DNA of 64,000 nucleotides from Demequina activiva (GTDB taxonomy: Bacteria; Actinomycetota; Actinomycetes; Actinomycetales; Demequinaceae). The stretch lies in assembly GCF_016862815.1 (NCBI RefSeq), contig NZ_BONR01000004.1:1-64000 (forward strand), given 5' to 3'. Position 1 is the first letter of the stretch. Every line of letters starts with the position of its first letter. Shown in pieces: positions 36,294 to 44,207 of the stretch. Both the position numbers and the translations under genes were made by a program. The notes beneath the pieces were generated by a model. It saw only the letters and a list, made by a program, of their open reading frames with translations, ran no database searches and had not been told where the DNA came from.

Positions 36294-36784
36294 GCACGGA
36301 CATGACCGCTGCCACACCCCTCGTCCCGCCCACCACGACGGCCGATGCACTGGGCCGCTCCCGGACGGTCCTCGCCAACGAGGCGTGGGAGGCGGCTCTC
36401 ACGGCACACGCGGTGCTGATGCGCCGCTTCGCAGAGGAGGACGTGTGGCACGGCCTGTCGATGCGCGAGTACGACGTGCTCTACACGCTGTCCAAGTGCG
36501 AGCGTCCGCAGCGCATCGGCGAGCTGGGCAGGCACGTCCTGCTCAGCCAGCCCGCCCTGTCACGCCTCGTGGACCGCCTCGTGGATCGCAGGCTTCTCAC
36601 GCGATGCGCGGATCCGGCCGATGCGCGAGCGGCTCACATCTCGCTCACCACCGCGGGACGTGCGCTGCAGCGCGAGGTGGGCCTCGCGCACGGGGCGGCT
36701 GTCGCGCAGGCGATGACCACCGTGCTCACCGATGAGGAGCTCGATCTCCTCCGCACCCTCTCCCTCAAGCTCGCACAGGAGTGA
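36290..36784 (+). CDS. MarR family transcriptional regulator
   Basis: 164 residues from GTG 36290 (ATG 36302 also possible). SMREYDVLYTLSKCERPQRIGELGRHVLLSQPALSRLVDRLVDRRLL is the MarR winged helix, followed by the ADARAAHISLTTAGR wing. Located between the LLM monooxygenase and its FMN reductase and overlapping both by 4 bases; it probably represses the operon in response to a phenolic or quinone-like ligand. The palindromes at 35055-35066 and 44163-44178 are candidate sites. Confidence 0.9.
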   Translation: MSTDMTAATPLVPPTTTADALGRSRTVLANEAWEAALTAHAVLMRRFAEEDVWHGLSMREYDVLYTLSKCERPQRIGELGRHVLLSQPALSRLVDRLVDRRLLTRCADPADARAAHISLTTAGRALQREVGLAHGAAVAQAMTTVLTDEELDLLRTLSLKLAQE

Positions 36785-37491
36785 CCATGACTCACGAGAC
36801 CTTCCGCATCGTCGTCGTCAGCGCTGGGGTGTCCGACCCCTCCTCGACTCGTCTGCTCGCGGACCGTGCGGCCCAGCGAGTGGCGACCCTCGCCAAGGCC
36901 AACGATCGCGCGGTGGAGATCACGATGATCGACCTGCGCGAGCTGCTGCCGGAGCTGCCGCAGGCGCTGTCGTCGCAGCTGCTGGGCCCCCGGTTCACCC
37001 GCGCCGTGGAGGCGCTCGTGGACGCGGACGGCATCATCGCGGCCGCGCCCGTCTACAAGGCGGGCGCCTCCGGGCTGTTCACGAGCTTCTTCCAGGTGCT
37101 CGACAACGATCTGCTGATCGGCAAGCCGGTGATCCTCGCCGCCACGGCGGGGACCGCCCGCCACGCGCTCGTGGTCGACAACGAGATGCGAGCGCTGTTC
37201 GCGTACCTGCGCGCGCTGCCCGTGCCCACCGGTCTGTTCGCCGCGACCGAGGACTGGACGGACAAGGCGCTCGGCACCCGCATCGACCGCGCCGCGACCG
37301 AGCTGCTGATCCTCATGGAGTCCGGATTCGCCCGTGCGGTCCGCGACGGCTCGTGGGGCAGCTACCAGCACGAGTACGGTTCTGCGGGCGGAACGGAGCT
37401 CGACATCGACCTCGACTCGGACATGATGCGCCTCGCGACCGGCGGCACGCTGCGCGACGGCGAGGACCCGTTCGACCTCAGCAAGGGATAG
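36781..37491 (+). CDS. NADPH-dependent FMN reductase, CE1759-like partner of the LLM monooxygenase
   Basis: 236 residues from GTG 36781. RIVVVSAGVSDPSSTRLLADR is the flavodoxin-like phosphate-binding loop, and AAAPVYKAGASGLFTSFFQVLDNDLLIGKPVILAAT is typical of NAD(P)H:FMN reductases. The family is regularly paired with CE1758-type LLM proteins. The C-terminal 40 residues (ELDIDLDSDMMRLATGG) are acidic. GTGA overlap with marR; a GNAT gene follows after 7 bp. Confidence 0.88.
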   Translation: MTMTHETFRIVVVSAGVSDPSSTRLLADRAAQRVATLAKANDRAVEITMIDLRELLPELPQALSSQLLGPRFTRAVEALVDADGIIAAAPVYKAGASGLFTSFFQVLDNDLLIGKPVILAATAGTARHALVVDNEMRALFAYLRALPVPTGLFAATEDWTDKALGTRIDRAATELLILMESGFARAVRDGSWGSYQHEYGSAGGTELDIDLDSDMMRLATGGTLRDGEDPFDLSKG

Positions 37492-37498
37492 GAGAAGC

Positions 37499-37786
37499 AT
37501 GACCGACACCACTGTCACCCACGACGACCAGGCCAGCCGCTACGAGATCCATGTCGACGGCACTCTCGCCGGATTCATCGACTACGAGCTCGGCGAGGAC
37601 CGCATCGTGATGGTCCACACCGAGGTGTTCGACGACTTCCAGGGTCAGGGCGTCGCGGGCACTCTCGCCGGCGAGGCGCTGGCGGACGCCGTCGAGCGCG
37701 ACCTCGTCATCGTGCCCTCGTGCCCGTACATCGCTCGGTACCTCGAGCGCCATGAGGTGCCCGGCGCGCGCGTCGAGTCCGCCTGA
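37499..37786 (+). CDS. Small GNAT-like N-acetyltransferase
   Basis: 95 residues with AGGAGA overlapping the previous stop. RYEIHVDGTLAGFIDYELGEDRIVMVHTEV then FQGQGVAGTLAGEALADA, the acetyl-CoA pyrophosphate loop (QGxG), and PSCPYIARYL identify the short YidJ/Gtn-type GNAT fold. Such proteins often acetylate unidentified amines. It is co-transcribed with the LLM/FMN reductase genes and is followed 2 bp later by pirin. Confidence 0.88.
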   Translation: MTDTTVTHDDQASRYEIHVDGTLAGFIDYELGEDRIVMVHTEVFDDFQGQGVAGTLAGEALADAVERDLVIVPSCPYIARYLERHEVPGARVESA

Positions 37787-37788
37787 CC

Positions 37789-38817
37789 ATGACCCGGCTC
37801 GACGCGGGCGCCGAGGTGACCGGAGGCAGCGCCGCGGACACGGCCGATGCGCACGGCGGCGGACGTACGGAGCTCGCCGAGCGCATCGGCCCTCAGGCCG
37901 CGATGCTCGAGGCGCGCGAGGTGCCGCTCGGCGGCCTGCGCGCCATGTCCGTGAAGCGATCGCTGCCCCAGCGGGCGCTGCCCACCATCGGCGCGTGGTG
38001 CTTCGTGGACCGGTTCGGGCCGCAGGTGACCACCATGAGCGTGGACCCGCACCCTCATACCGGCCTGCAGACCGTGACGTGGCCGCTCACCGGCGAGATC
38101 CGTCACCGAGACTCGCTCGAGTCCGACGTGGTGCTGCGCCCGGGTGCGCTCAATCTCATGACCAGCGGACACGGCATCGCGCACTCGGAGCACTCGGTGG
38201 AGTCCGCGTCCGAGCTCGACGCCCTCCAGCTGTGGATCGCGCTGCCGGAGTCCAGCCGTCACGGCGACCATGCCTTCGAGTCGCACACCGACCTGCCGCG
38301 CGTGTACCTGGCGGCCGCGAACGGCGAGCCCGGGAGCGCGACCGTCGTGATGGGAACACTCGCGGGCGTGACGTCTCCGGCGACCACCCACACTCCCCTG
38401 GTGGGAGCACAGATCATGGTTCCCGCCGGCTCCTCCGTCGCGGTGCCCCTCGAGCCCGGGTGGGAGCACGGCGTGCTCGCGATCGACGGCGATATAGCCG
38501 TGTCCAGCGAGCACGGCGAATCTCTCGGAGAGCCGCAGGACAGCGCGATCCTCTACCTGGGCACGCAGAGGCCGTCGATCACCGTGTCCTCGCGCGACGG
38601 CGCCCGTGTGTTCCTGCTGGGCGGCGAGCCCTTCCCTGATGCCTTGGTGATGTGGTGGAACTTCGTGGGCCGCGATCATGACGAGATCGCGCGCGCTCGC
38701 GAGGACTGGGAGGCGAAGGACGCCCGGTTCGGACTGGTGCCGGGAAACGGGGACACCCGAATCCCCGCACCGCCGCTGCCCCAGGTGCGACTCACGCCGC
38801 GCACGCGCCGGCTCTAG
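37789..38817 (+). CDS. Pirin family bicupin protein
   Basis: 342 residues. The first cupin has DPHPHTGLQTVTW and GHGIAHSEHS, providing the three His and one Glu that bind iron in pirins. The C-terminal cupin follows (LVGAQIMVPAGSSVAVPL). Family members can act as quercetin dioxygenases or redox sensors. Last gene of the LLM-MarR-FMN reductase-GNAT-pirin run; all are compatible with handling of aromatic or quinone compounds. Its C-terminus converges on the gene at 38827 with a 9-bp gap and no hairpin. Confidence 0.9.
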   Translation: MTRLDAGAEVTGGSAADTADAHGGGRTELAERIGPQAAMLEAREVPLGGLRAMSVKRSLPQRALPTIGAWCFVDRFGPQVTTMSVDPHPHTGLQTVTWPLTGEIRHRDSLESDVVLRPGALNLMTSGHGIAHSEHSVESASELDALQLWIALPESSRHGDHAFESHTDLPRVYLAAANGEPGSATVVMGTLAGVTSPATTHTPLVGAQIMVPAGSSVAVPLEPGWEHGVLAIDGDIAVSSEHGESLGEPQDSAILYLGTQRPSITVSSRDGARVFLLGGEPFPDALVMWWNFVGRDHDEIARAREDWEAKDARFGLVPGNGDTRIPAPPLPQVRLTPRTRRL

Positions 38818-38826
38818 ACGGCTGAG

Positions 38827-39531
38827 CTACTCGCCCGCACTCGTGCGTGCCCGCGCGACCACCCGGCCGCGCTGCGAGTCCCAGAAGCGCGCCAGCATCT
38901 CCCGGGCCTCGGCTGCGTCCGCGTCGGCGCCGAACAGCTCAGTCGAGGGTTCGAAGCGCAGGCCCTCGGCGAGCGGACCCGCTTCGACAGGGTCGAATCC
39001 CAACGCGTCCACGAGTGCCATCACTGCGCTGACGTCCTCCGCGCGGTCGCCAGCGATCGCGAGCGCGATCCGGTCCGGTTCGCCGGCCGGACGCGCGAGC
39101 TCCTCGAGCGCGTAGGCGCTCAGGTGGTTCAGCGTCTTCACCACCCGAGCCCCGGCGAGATGCCGCTGCACCAGCTCGGACGAGGTGGTGAGCGGATCCT
39201 CGAACTGGGGCAGGTGACCGTCGAGCTCCCACCAGTAGTTCATCGCGTCGATCACCAGGGAGCCCTCGAACGCCGCCGGCGGCAGCGAGCGCAGCCGCGA
39301 CAGAGGAACCGCGAGCACCACCGCGTCGGACCTCACCGCATCGGCGAGGCGCACCGCTCGAGCCCCTGGCGCCTCCCGCTCGACCAGCGACCGGAACGCC
39401 TCCGGCTCCCGCGAGGCGGCGACCACGACCTCCAGCCCCGCGTCGCGACCCAGCGACGCGATGGCACGGCCGATGCGGCCAGCGCCGATCACGCCAAGGG
39501 TGGCGATCGAGGGGGGCTGCGAGGTGCTCAC
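38827..39531 (-). CDS. NADPH:F420-reductase-like NAD(P)-binding protein
   Basis: 234 residues from GTG 39531. LGVIGAGRIGRAIASLGRDAG is the NAD(P)-binding loop; [15 protein letters not shown] and VVKTLNHLSAY are conserved in this group. Length and layout match coenzyme F420-dependent NADP reductases, but the diagnostic F420 residues cannot be checked by eye, so a different cofactor partner is possible. A paralogue with the same NYWWE motif is at 45251-45916. TAGGCT (39539-39544, minus strand) 7 nt upstream implies a leaderless transcript. Confidence 0.82.
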   Translation of the reverse strand: MSTSQPPSIATLGVIGAGRIGRAIASLGRDAGLEVVVAASREPEAFRSLVEREAPGARAVRLADAVRSDAVVLAVPLSRLRSLPPAAFEGSLVIDAMNYWWELDGHLPQFEDPLTTSSELVQRHLAGARVVKTLNHLSAYALEELARPAGEPDRIALAIAGDRAEDVSAVMALVDALGFDPVEAGPLAEGLRFEPSTELFGADADAAEAREMLARFWDSQRGRVVARARTSAGE

Positions 39532-39538
39532 GTCCGCG

Positions 39539-39579
39539 AGCCTAGGCGACCGCGGCGACGTCCGCGGCTCCCCTAGGGT
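39539..39579. promoter_or_regulatory. Divergent leaderless -10 elements (F420-reductase-like gene / HAD gene)
   Basis: Minus strand TAGGCT at 39539-39544 is 7 nt before GTG 39531. Plus strand TAGGGT at 39574-39579 is 6 nt before GTG 39586. Only 54 bp separates the two start codons, so the promoters must share upstream sequence and may be coregulated. No Shine-Dalgarno is present for either gene. Confidence 0.55.
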
Positions 39580-39585
39580 GGTGCG

Positions 39586-40419
39586 GTGACCAGCGCCACC
39601 TCTCCTCGCATCGTCTTCCTCGACATCGACGGCACCTACGCGTCCCACGGCGCGGTGCCCGCTGCTCACGCGGATGCCGTGCGCCGTGTGCGCGCGAACG
39701 GACACCGCGTGCTGCTGTGCACGGGACGTCCCCGCTCCCTCCTGTCCCCCACGATGCTCGCCGCGGGCTTCGACGGCCTAGTGTGCGGCGCCGGGGCCTA
39801 CGCCGAGCTCGACGGCGAGGTGCTGCGCGACGAGGTGTTCCCTGCGTCTCTTGCCCAGCGCACGGTGGACGCGCTCCACGCGCACGGCGCGATCAGCCTC
39901 GTGGAGTCGACCGAGGCGCTGTACGTGCTTGCTGAGGCGCGGGACGCGATGGAGCGGCGCGCTCCCGACGGCGACGCGAGCGCGCTCCAGGCCGCCGTGT
40001 GGGAGGACCTGAGGGCCGCGCGCCGCGTGGTGGAGTCGCTGGACGGGCTCTCGTTCGCCAAGATCGTCACGCTGTCCGCGCGGGCCGAGCTGGCCGAGAT
40101 CGCCGCCGAGATCGGTCCCGAGGTCGCTGCCGTCGAGACCTCGATCAAGGACCTGGGCAAGGGCGCAGGCGAGCTCTACCTCGCCCACGTGAACAAGGCG
40201 GTGGGCATGGCGGCGGTGGTGGACCGGCTGGGCGTGGGGCCGGAGCACGTCATCGCGTGCGGCGACGGCCCCAACGACATCGAGATGCTCGACTACGCCG
40301 GCACGGCGGTGGGAATCTCCGGAGGGCATCCGGACGTTCTGGCTCGTGCGGATGTGGTCGCCCAGGGCCCCGAGGACGCCGGCCTGGTCGCCGCCTTCGA
40401 GGAGCTGGGTCTCCTCTGA
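39586..40419 (+). CDS. HAD family hydrolase, Cof-like (IIB) phosphatase
   Basis: 277 residues from GTG 39586. Motif I FLDIDGTYA (nucleophile Asp), motif II LLCTGRP, motif III Lys in SFAKIVT or VNKAVGM, and motif IV ACGDGPNDIEMLDYAG are complete. The large alpha/beta cap between motifs II and III is that of IIB (Cof) enzymes, which dephosphorylate sugar phosphates or nucleotide-related compounds in the cytoplasm. The specific substrate cannot be told. Confidence 0.9.
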   Translation: MTSATSPRIVFLDIDGTYASHGAVPAAHADAVRRVRANGHRVLLCTGRPRSLLSPTMLAAGFDGLVCGAGAYAELDGEVLRDEVFPASLAQRTVDALHAHGAISLVESTEALYVLAEARDAMERRAPDGDASALQAAVWEDLRAARRVVESLDGLSFAKIVTLSARAELAEIAAEIGPEVAAVETSIKDLGKGAGELYLAHVNKAVGMAAVVDRLGVGPEHVIACGDGPNDIEMLDYAGTAVGISGGHPDVLARADVVAQGPEDAGLVAAFEELGLL

Positions 40420-40452
40420 CGTCACCGCCGCTGGCATGTCGTAGCCCGGTGG

Positions 40453-40513
40453 CACAATGTTTCAGCAGGCGCAAGGACGTGCGCCTGCGTCCCCACGCTC
40501 GATAGGTGCACGC
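40453..40513 (+). promoter_or_regulatory. Promoter and hairpin leader of the DHA2 efflux gene
   Basis: CACAAT (40453-40458) is a likely -10. Starting where the transcript should begin, GCAGGCGCA (40465-40473) pairs perfectly with TGCGCCTGC (40480-40488) around a 6-nt loop. The start codon ATG 40514 is 26 nt further, with only a weak AGGTG. The repeat may be an operator or an RNA stem controlling translation. An ATG at 40457 is in frame with the gene without a stop, but it overlaps the -10. Confidence 0.55.
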
Positions 40514-41986
40514 ATGTCCCAGCAGCCCCCCGCGACCGCGGTCGCGACCGATCTCGAGACCACGTCGCGGCGCGACAACGCCGTGATCCTGGTCCTCATC
40601 GTGTCCGCGTTCACGGTGATCCTCAACGAGACCATCATGGGCGTGGCGATCCCTCACCTCATGGAGGACCTGGACATCACGGCCGTCGACGCCCAGTGGC
40701 TCACGGCGGCGTTCCTGCTCACCATGGCCATCGTCATCCCGATCACGGGGTACCTGCTCACACGCTTCCCCACGCGCCCCCTGTACCTGGGCGCGATGTC
40801 CGCGTTCGTCGCGGGCACGGCGCTCGCCGCGGCCGCGCCAGGCTTCGAGGTGCTGCTGCTCGCTCGCGTGATCCAGGCCTCCGGCACGGCCGTCATGCTC
40901 CCGCTGCTCATGACGACGGTGATCACGCTGGTGCCGGAGCACGAGCGCGGCAAGCGCATGGGAACCATCGGGCTGGTCATCTCCGTCGCTCCGGCGCTCG
41001 GGCCCACGATCTCCGGACTGATCCTCAACTTCCTGCCCTGGCGGTACCTGTTCATCTTCGTGCTGCCCGTCGCGATCACGGTGCTGATCTTCGGCGCCGT
41101 CCGCATGCGCACCACCAACGAGCCGCAGCGCATCCCGCTGGACTGGCTGTCGATTCCTCTCGCGGCAATCGGGTTCGGCTCGCTCGTGTTCGGGCTCAGC
41201 CGCATCGGCGAGTCCGCGGAGGGCGACCCGAGCACCGCGATCGTCTCCGTCGCTCTCGGCGTGCTCGTGACGGCGCTGTTCGCGTGGCGGCAGATCGTGC
41301 TGCAGCGCCGCGACCTCGCGCTGCTGGACCTGCGGGTCTTCCGCGAGCGCACCTTCTCGCTGGCGACCGCGATGTTCGTGGTCGCGATGATCGCCTTGTT
41401 CGGCACCATCATCCTCATCCCGCTGTTCACGCAGGGCGTGCTCGGACTCAGCGTGCTCAGCACCGGGCTGATGCTGCTGCCCGGCGGCCTGCTGATGGGA
41501 CTCATGGCGCGGCCAGTGGGACGCGCCTACGACCGCATCGGCCCTCGCCCTCTGCTCGTGCCCGGCATGACGCTCGTTGCCGCGGCGCTGTGGTCGCTCA
41601 CGCTGATGCTCAACGTGGCCACGCAGCCGTGGATGATCCTCGCCAGCCACGTCACGCTGTCCGCAGGCCTCGCGCTCATCTTCACGCCGCTGTTCACGGC
41701 GAGCCTGGGATCGCTTCCCAAGCACCTGTACTCGCACGGCTCGGCCACCATCTCCACGCTCCAGCAGGTGGCAGCGGCGGCGGGCACGGCGCTGTTCGTG
41801 TCGACCATGAGCGCGGTGGAGCTCACCCAGGCCGATGCGGGAGCAGGCGAGGCCGAGGCTCAGGCGGCAGGAATTCGGGCAGCCTTCCTGGTGGGCGCGA
41901 TCCTCGCGACCACAGGAATCGCCCTCGCAGCGATGGTGCGCAAGCCGGTCACCGTCGACGGCGAGGCGCCGGTCGCGGCTCACTAG
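40514..41986 (+). CDS. DHA2 family drug efflux MFS transporter (EmrB/QacA type)
   Basis: 490 residues from ATG 40514. About 14 membrane segments. VILNETIMGVAIPHLMEDL in the first segment, AQWLTAAFLLTMAIVIPITGYL in the second, and ARVIQASGTAVMLPLLMTTV followed by GLVISVAPALGPTISGLIL, the antiporter motif C, identify the DHA2 drug:H+ antiporters. It probably exports hydrophobic drugs or dyes. No adjacent regulator; control may lie in the hairpin leader. It converges on an SGNH gene 36 bp downstream. Confidence 0.92.
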   Translation: MSQQPPATAVATDLETTSRRDNAVILVLIVSAFTVILNETIMGVAIPHLMEDLDITAVDAQWLTAAFLLTMAIVIPITGYLLTRFPTRPLYLGAMSAFVAGTALAAAAPGFEVLLLARVIQASGTAVMLPLLMTTVITLVPEHERGKRMGTIGLVISVAPALGPTISGLILNFLPWRYLFIFVLPVAITVLIFGAVRMRTTNEPQRIPLDWLSIPLAAIGFGSLVFGLSRIGESAEGDPSTAIVSVALGVLVTALFAWRQIVLQRRDLALLDLRVFRERTFSLATAMFVVAMIALFGTIILIPLFTQGVLGLSVLSTGLMLLPGGLLMGLMARPVGRAYDRIGPRPLLVPGMTLVAAALWSLTLMLNVATQPWMILASHVTLSAGLALIFTPLFTASLGSLPKHLYSHGSATISTLQQVAAAAGTALFVSTMSAVELTQADAGAGEAEAQAAGIRAAFLVGAILATTGIALAAMVRKPVTVDGEAPVAAH

Positions 41987-42022
41987 TCGTCCGCCGGGCG
42001 CCTACCTGAGCGGCGGGGGGTC

Positions 42023-42793
42023 TCAGGTGGCGTCCGAGCCCACCGAGCCCACCGCGGTCCACACGGGGCGCTTGGCGGAGCGCCCGTCCCCCGAGGATCT
42101 CCGCGTCACCCTCCGCGCGAGCCACGGCAGCACGTAGCGCGCGTAGTAGCGCGCCTCCGACAGGGCTCCTGCGCGGCTCGCGGGCACATCTCCGGCCTGC
42201 GGCAGCGGTGTCTCGACGCCCAGGGCGGTGAGCACACGCGCCGCGACGCGGGCGTGCCCCAGCGGACCCAGGTGCAGGCGGTCCGCGGACCAGTACGGGG
42301 CGCGACGGAGCTCGGCGTCCGCCCAGTTGTCGACGAACGTGATCTCCGGGTGGCGCTCGAGGAACTCGTACACGGAGACCATCCACGCGGCGCCGCGATC
42401 GCGCATCACGCTGCCGCGCGGCAGGCGCTCGGTGGGGTCGCCGCCCGTCAGCATCAGCACCCGGACGCCCTGCTCCGCGCAGCGGCTCGCGACCTGCTCG
42501 GTGAGCCGCATCACCCGCTCCACACCGAATCCAGGACGCATCATGTCGTTACCGCCGCCATTGAACGTCAGCAGGTCAGGGAGCGGGTCAAGGGAGAGCG
42601 CGGCCTCGAGCTGATCGCGGACGATCGGCTCGATGAGCCGGCCACGGACGGCGAGGTTCGCGTACTCGACGGGCTCGTCGAGAGCGGCCCCGAGACCGGC
42701 CGCCACCAGGTCCGCCCAACCGCGCAACGACCCGTCCTCGAGCTCGTCGCCCACTCCCTCGGTGAAGCTGTCCCCGATCGCCGCGCAACGCAT
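42023..42793 (-). CDS. SGNH/GDSL hydrolase
   Basis: 256 residues. AAIGDSFTEGVGDE (Ser nucleophile), the NLAVRGR loop, FNGGGNDMM and SADRLHLGPLGH (Asp-x2-His) form a complete SGNH set. No signal peptide; the C-terminal 50 residues are rich in Arg. TAGCAT (42800-42805, minus strand) is 6 nt before the ATG, suggesting leaderless transcription. Same family as the gene at 28269-29042, from which it differs in the C-terminal region. Natural ester substrate unknown. Confidence 0.88.
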   Translation of the reverse strand: MRCAAIGDSFTEGVGDELEDGSLRGWADLVAAGLGAALDEPVEYANLAVRGRLIEPIVRDQLEAALSLDPLPDLLTFNGGGNDMMRPGFGVERVMRLTEQVASRCAEQGVRVLMLTGGDPTERLPRGSVMRDRGAAWMVSVYEFLERHPEITFVDNWADAELRRAPYWSADRLHLGPLGHARVAARVLTALGVETPLPQAGDVPASRAGALSEARYYARYVLPWLARRVTRRSSGDGRSAKRPVWTAVGSVGSDAT

Positions 42794-42802
42794 GGATCGA
42801 TG

Positions 42803-43585
42803 CTAACGCCGCAGCTGGGCTTGCCATGCGCCGGGTGCGCCCAACGCTCGCAGGTCGTCCAGCAGTCGATCCGGTTCCTCGTGCAGCGGCGGCTCGCGCG
42901 GATCGAGCGCGCCGTCGACCTCGCCGGGCCTGTCGTGCGCGAGCGCCGCGAACCGGGAGGGCCAGTCTTGCGCAGCCGCGCCCGGGGCCGCGAACAGCTC
43001 GAAGGTGCATCCCACGGCCTCGTCGCACAGCAGCGACTGCACGATGGTCTCCGCGATCTGTGCTCTGCCCACCGGTCGCCGGGAGTCCACGGGCGTGGCG
43101 TCGCCCTGCTCGAGCGCGAGCGCCTCCCAGCCGTCCGGCTGAAGGTCGAACCAGCCTGGCCGGACGATCGTCGCCGGCAGGCCGCTCGCACGCAGCAGCC
43201 GCTCGCCCCTGCGCTTCCAGTGCATGGCCTCGCGCCAGCTTCCGGTCGCGTGCGTGACCGCCATCGACGTCATGAGGACGATGCGCGGGCTGGCCCCTGC
43301 GAGCGCGCGCAGGACGGCGGGCACGGCGCCATAGTCGACGTCCTCCGGCCGTGCGTCACCCGTCGCGCCGTGCACCATCACGATCCCGTCGACGCCTGCG
43401 ACCGCATCGGCCATCCCCGCCGCATCCCTCAGCGGGGCGACCGCCAGGTCCACGTCGCCCAGCGTGCGTCGTGCCCGCTCGCGCGAGCGGGTGAGGGCGC
43501 GGGGACGGATCCCGGCGGCCGTGAGCGCACGCACGGTCTCGCGCCCCACGCTCCCGGTGGAGCCGACGACCAGCACGTCTCTCAT
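42803..43585 (-). CDS. NAD(P)H-binding protein, NmrA/SDR atypical
   Basis: 260 residues from ATG 43585. VLVVGSTGSVGRETVRAL is the TGxxGxxG dinucleotide loop of extended/atypical short-chain dehydrogenases, then VMVHGATG, VLMTSMAVTH, WKRRGERLLRASGLPATIVRPG follow the NmrA pattern with no clear catalytic YxxxK. It may sense or bind NAD(P) instead of acting as an enzyme. CACCAT (43592-43597, minus strand) lies 6 nt upstream. Stop is 9 bp upstream of the SGNH start on the same strand. Confidence 0.82.
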   Translation of the reverse strand: MRDVLVVGSTGSVGRETVRALTAAGIRPRALTRSRERARRTLGDVDLAVAPLRDAAGMADAVAGVDGIVMVHGATGDARPEDVDYGAVPAVLRALAGASPRIVLMTSMAVTHATGSWREAMHWKRRGERLLRASGLPATIVRPGWFDLQPDGWEALALEQGDATPVDSRRPVGRAQIAETIVQSLLCDEAVGCTFELFAAPGAAAQDWPSRFAALAHDRPGEVDGALDPREPPLHEEPDRLLDDLRALGAPGAWQAQLRR

Positions 43586-43628
43586 GCGCCCATGGTGCCC
43601 CACGGACGGCTCGTGCGACGATGGAGGC

Positions 43629-44111
43629 ATGCCGACTCTCACTGACTTCACCGCCACCGCCCTCACCGGCGAGGAGCGTGACCTCGCTGAGTTCTCGGGA
43701 GATGTCGTGCTCGTCGTCAACACCGCGAGCAAGTGCGGCTTCGCGCCGCAGTTCGAGGGGCTCGAGGCCCTTCAGCAGCGGTTCCAGGACCGCGGCTTCA
43801 CGGTGCTGGGCTTCCCGAGCAACCAGTTCAAGCAGGAGCTCTCCGACGCCGACGATGTCGCGGAGTACTGCCAGAAGAACTACGGGGTCACCTTCCCCAT
43901 GTTCGCCACGATCGATGTGAACGGCCGCAAGGCGCACCCGGTGTACCGCTGGCTGCGGTCCGAGGCGGGCGGAACGCTCGGCTCGGCGATCAAGTGGAAC
44001 TTCACCAAGTTCCTGGTGGGCCGCGACGGGCACGTCCTCAAGCGCTACGGGTCGAACGTCGAGCCCGAGCAGATCGCGGCGGACATCAGCGCCGCATTGG
44101 ACGCTCAGTAG
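43629..44111 (+). CDS. Glutathione peroxidase family (thioredoxin-type) peroxidase
   Basis: 160 residues from ATG 43629. Catalytic Cys36 in NTASKCGF, then FPSNQF and WNFTKF (Trp123-Asn124) complete the peroxidase tetrad; Cys81 in AEYCQKNYG fits the resolving cysteine of thioredoxin-dependent members. It reduces hydroperoxides in the cytoplasm. Selenocysteine is not used. GACGAT (43617-43622) 6 nt before the ATG suggests a leaderless mRNA; GGAGG lies within that gap and could alternatively act as a ribosome-binding site. Confidence 0.93.
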   Translation: MPTLTDFTATALTGEERDLAEFSGDVVLVVNTASKCGFAPQFEGLEALQQRFQDRGFTVLGFPSNQFKQELSDADDVAEYCQKNYGVTFPMFATIDVNGRKAHPVYRWLRSEAGGTLGSAIKWNFTKFLVGRDGHVLKRYGSNVEPEQIAADISAALDAQ

Positions 44112-44162
44112 GGGCATGCCCAGGCTTGGGCGGGAATAACGAGCCCATCCGGTACGCTCCTT

Positions 44163-44178
44163 AGTTGACGATTCAACT
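44163..44178. promoter_or_regulatory. Perfect palindrome before the second LLM gene, MarR-like operator
   Basis: AGTTGA-CGAT-TCAACT (44163-44178) is a perfect 6-bp inverted repeat with a 4-bp centre, 30 nt before ATG 44208. TTGA-N4-TCAA cores are common for MarR family repressors. The sequence differs from the palindrome at 35055-35066, so the same MarR need not bind both. No obvious -10 stands downstream. Confidence 0.58.
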
Positions 44179-44207
44179 TCCAGGCGACTGAGCACGAGGA
44201 GCACCCC

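Noticed and set aside
40457-40513. ATG 40457 as start of the DHA2 transporter
   Set aside because: It would add 19 hydrophilic residues not typical for the family and lies within the predicted -10 box; kept only as an alternative.
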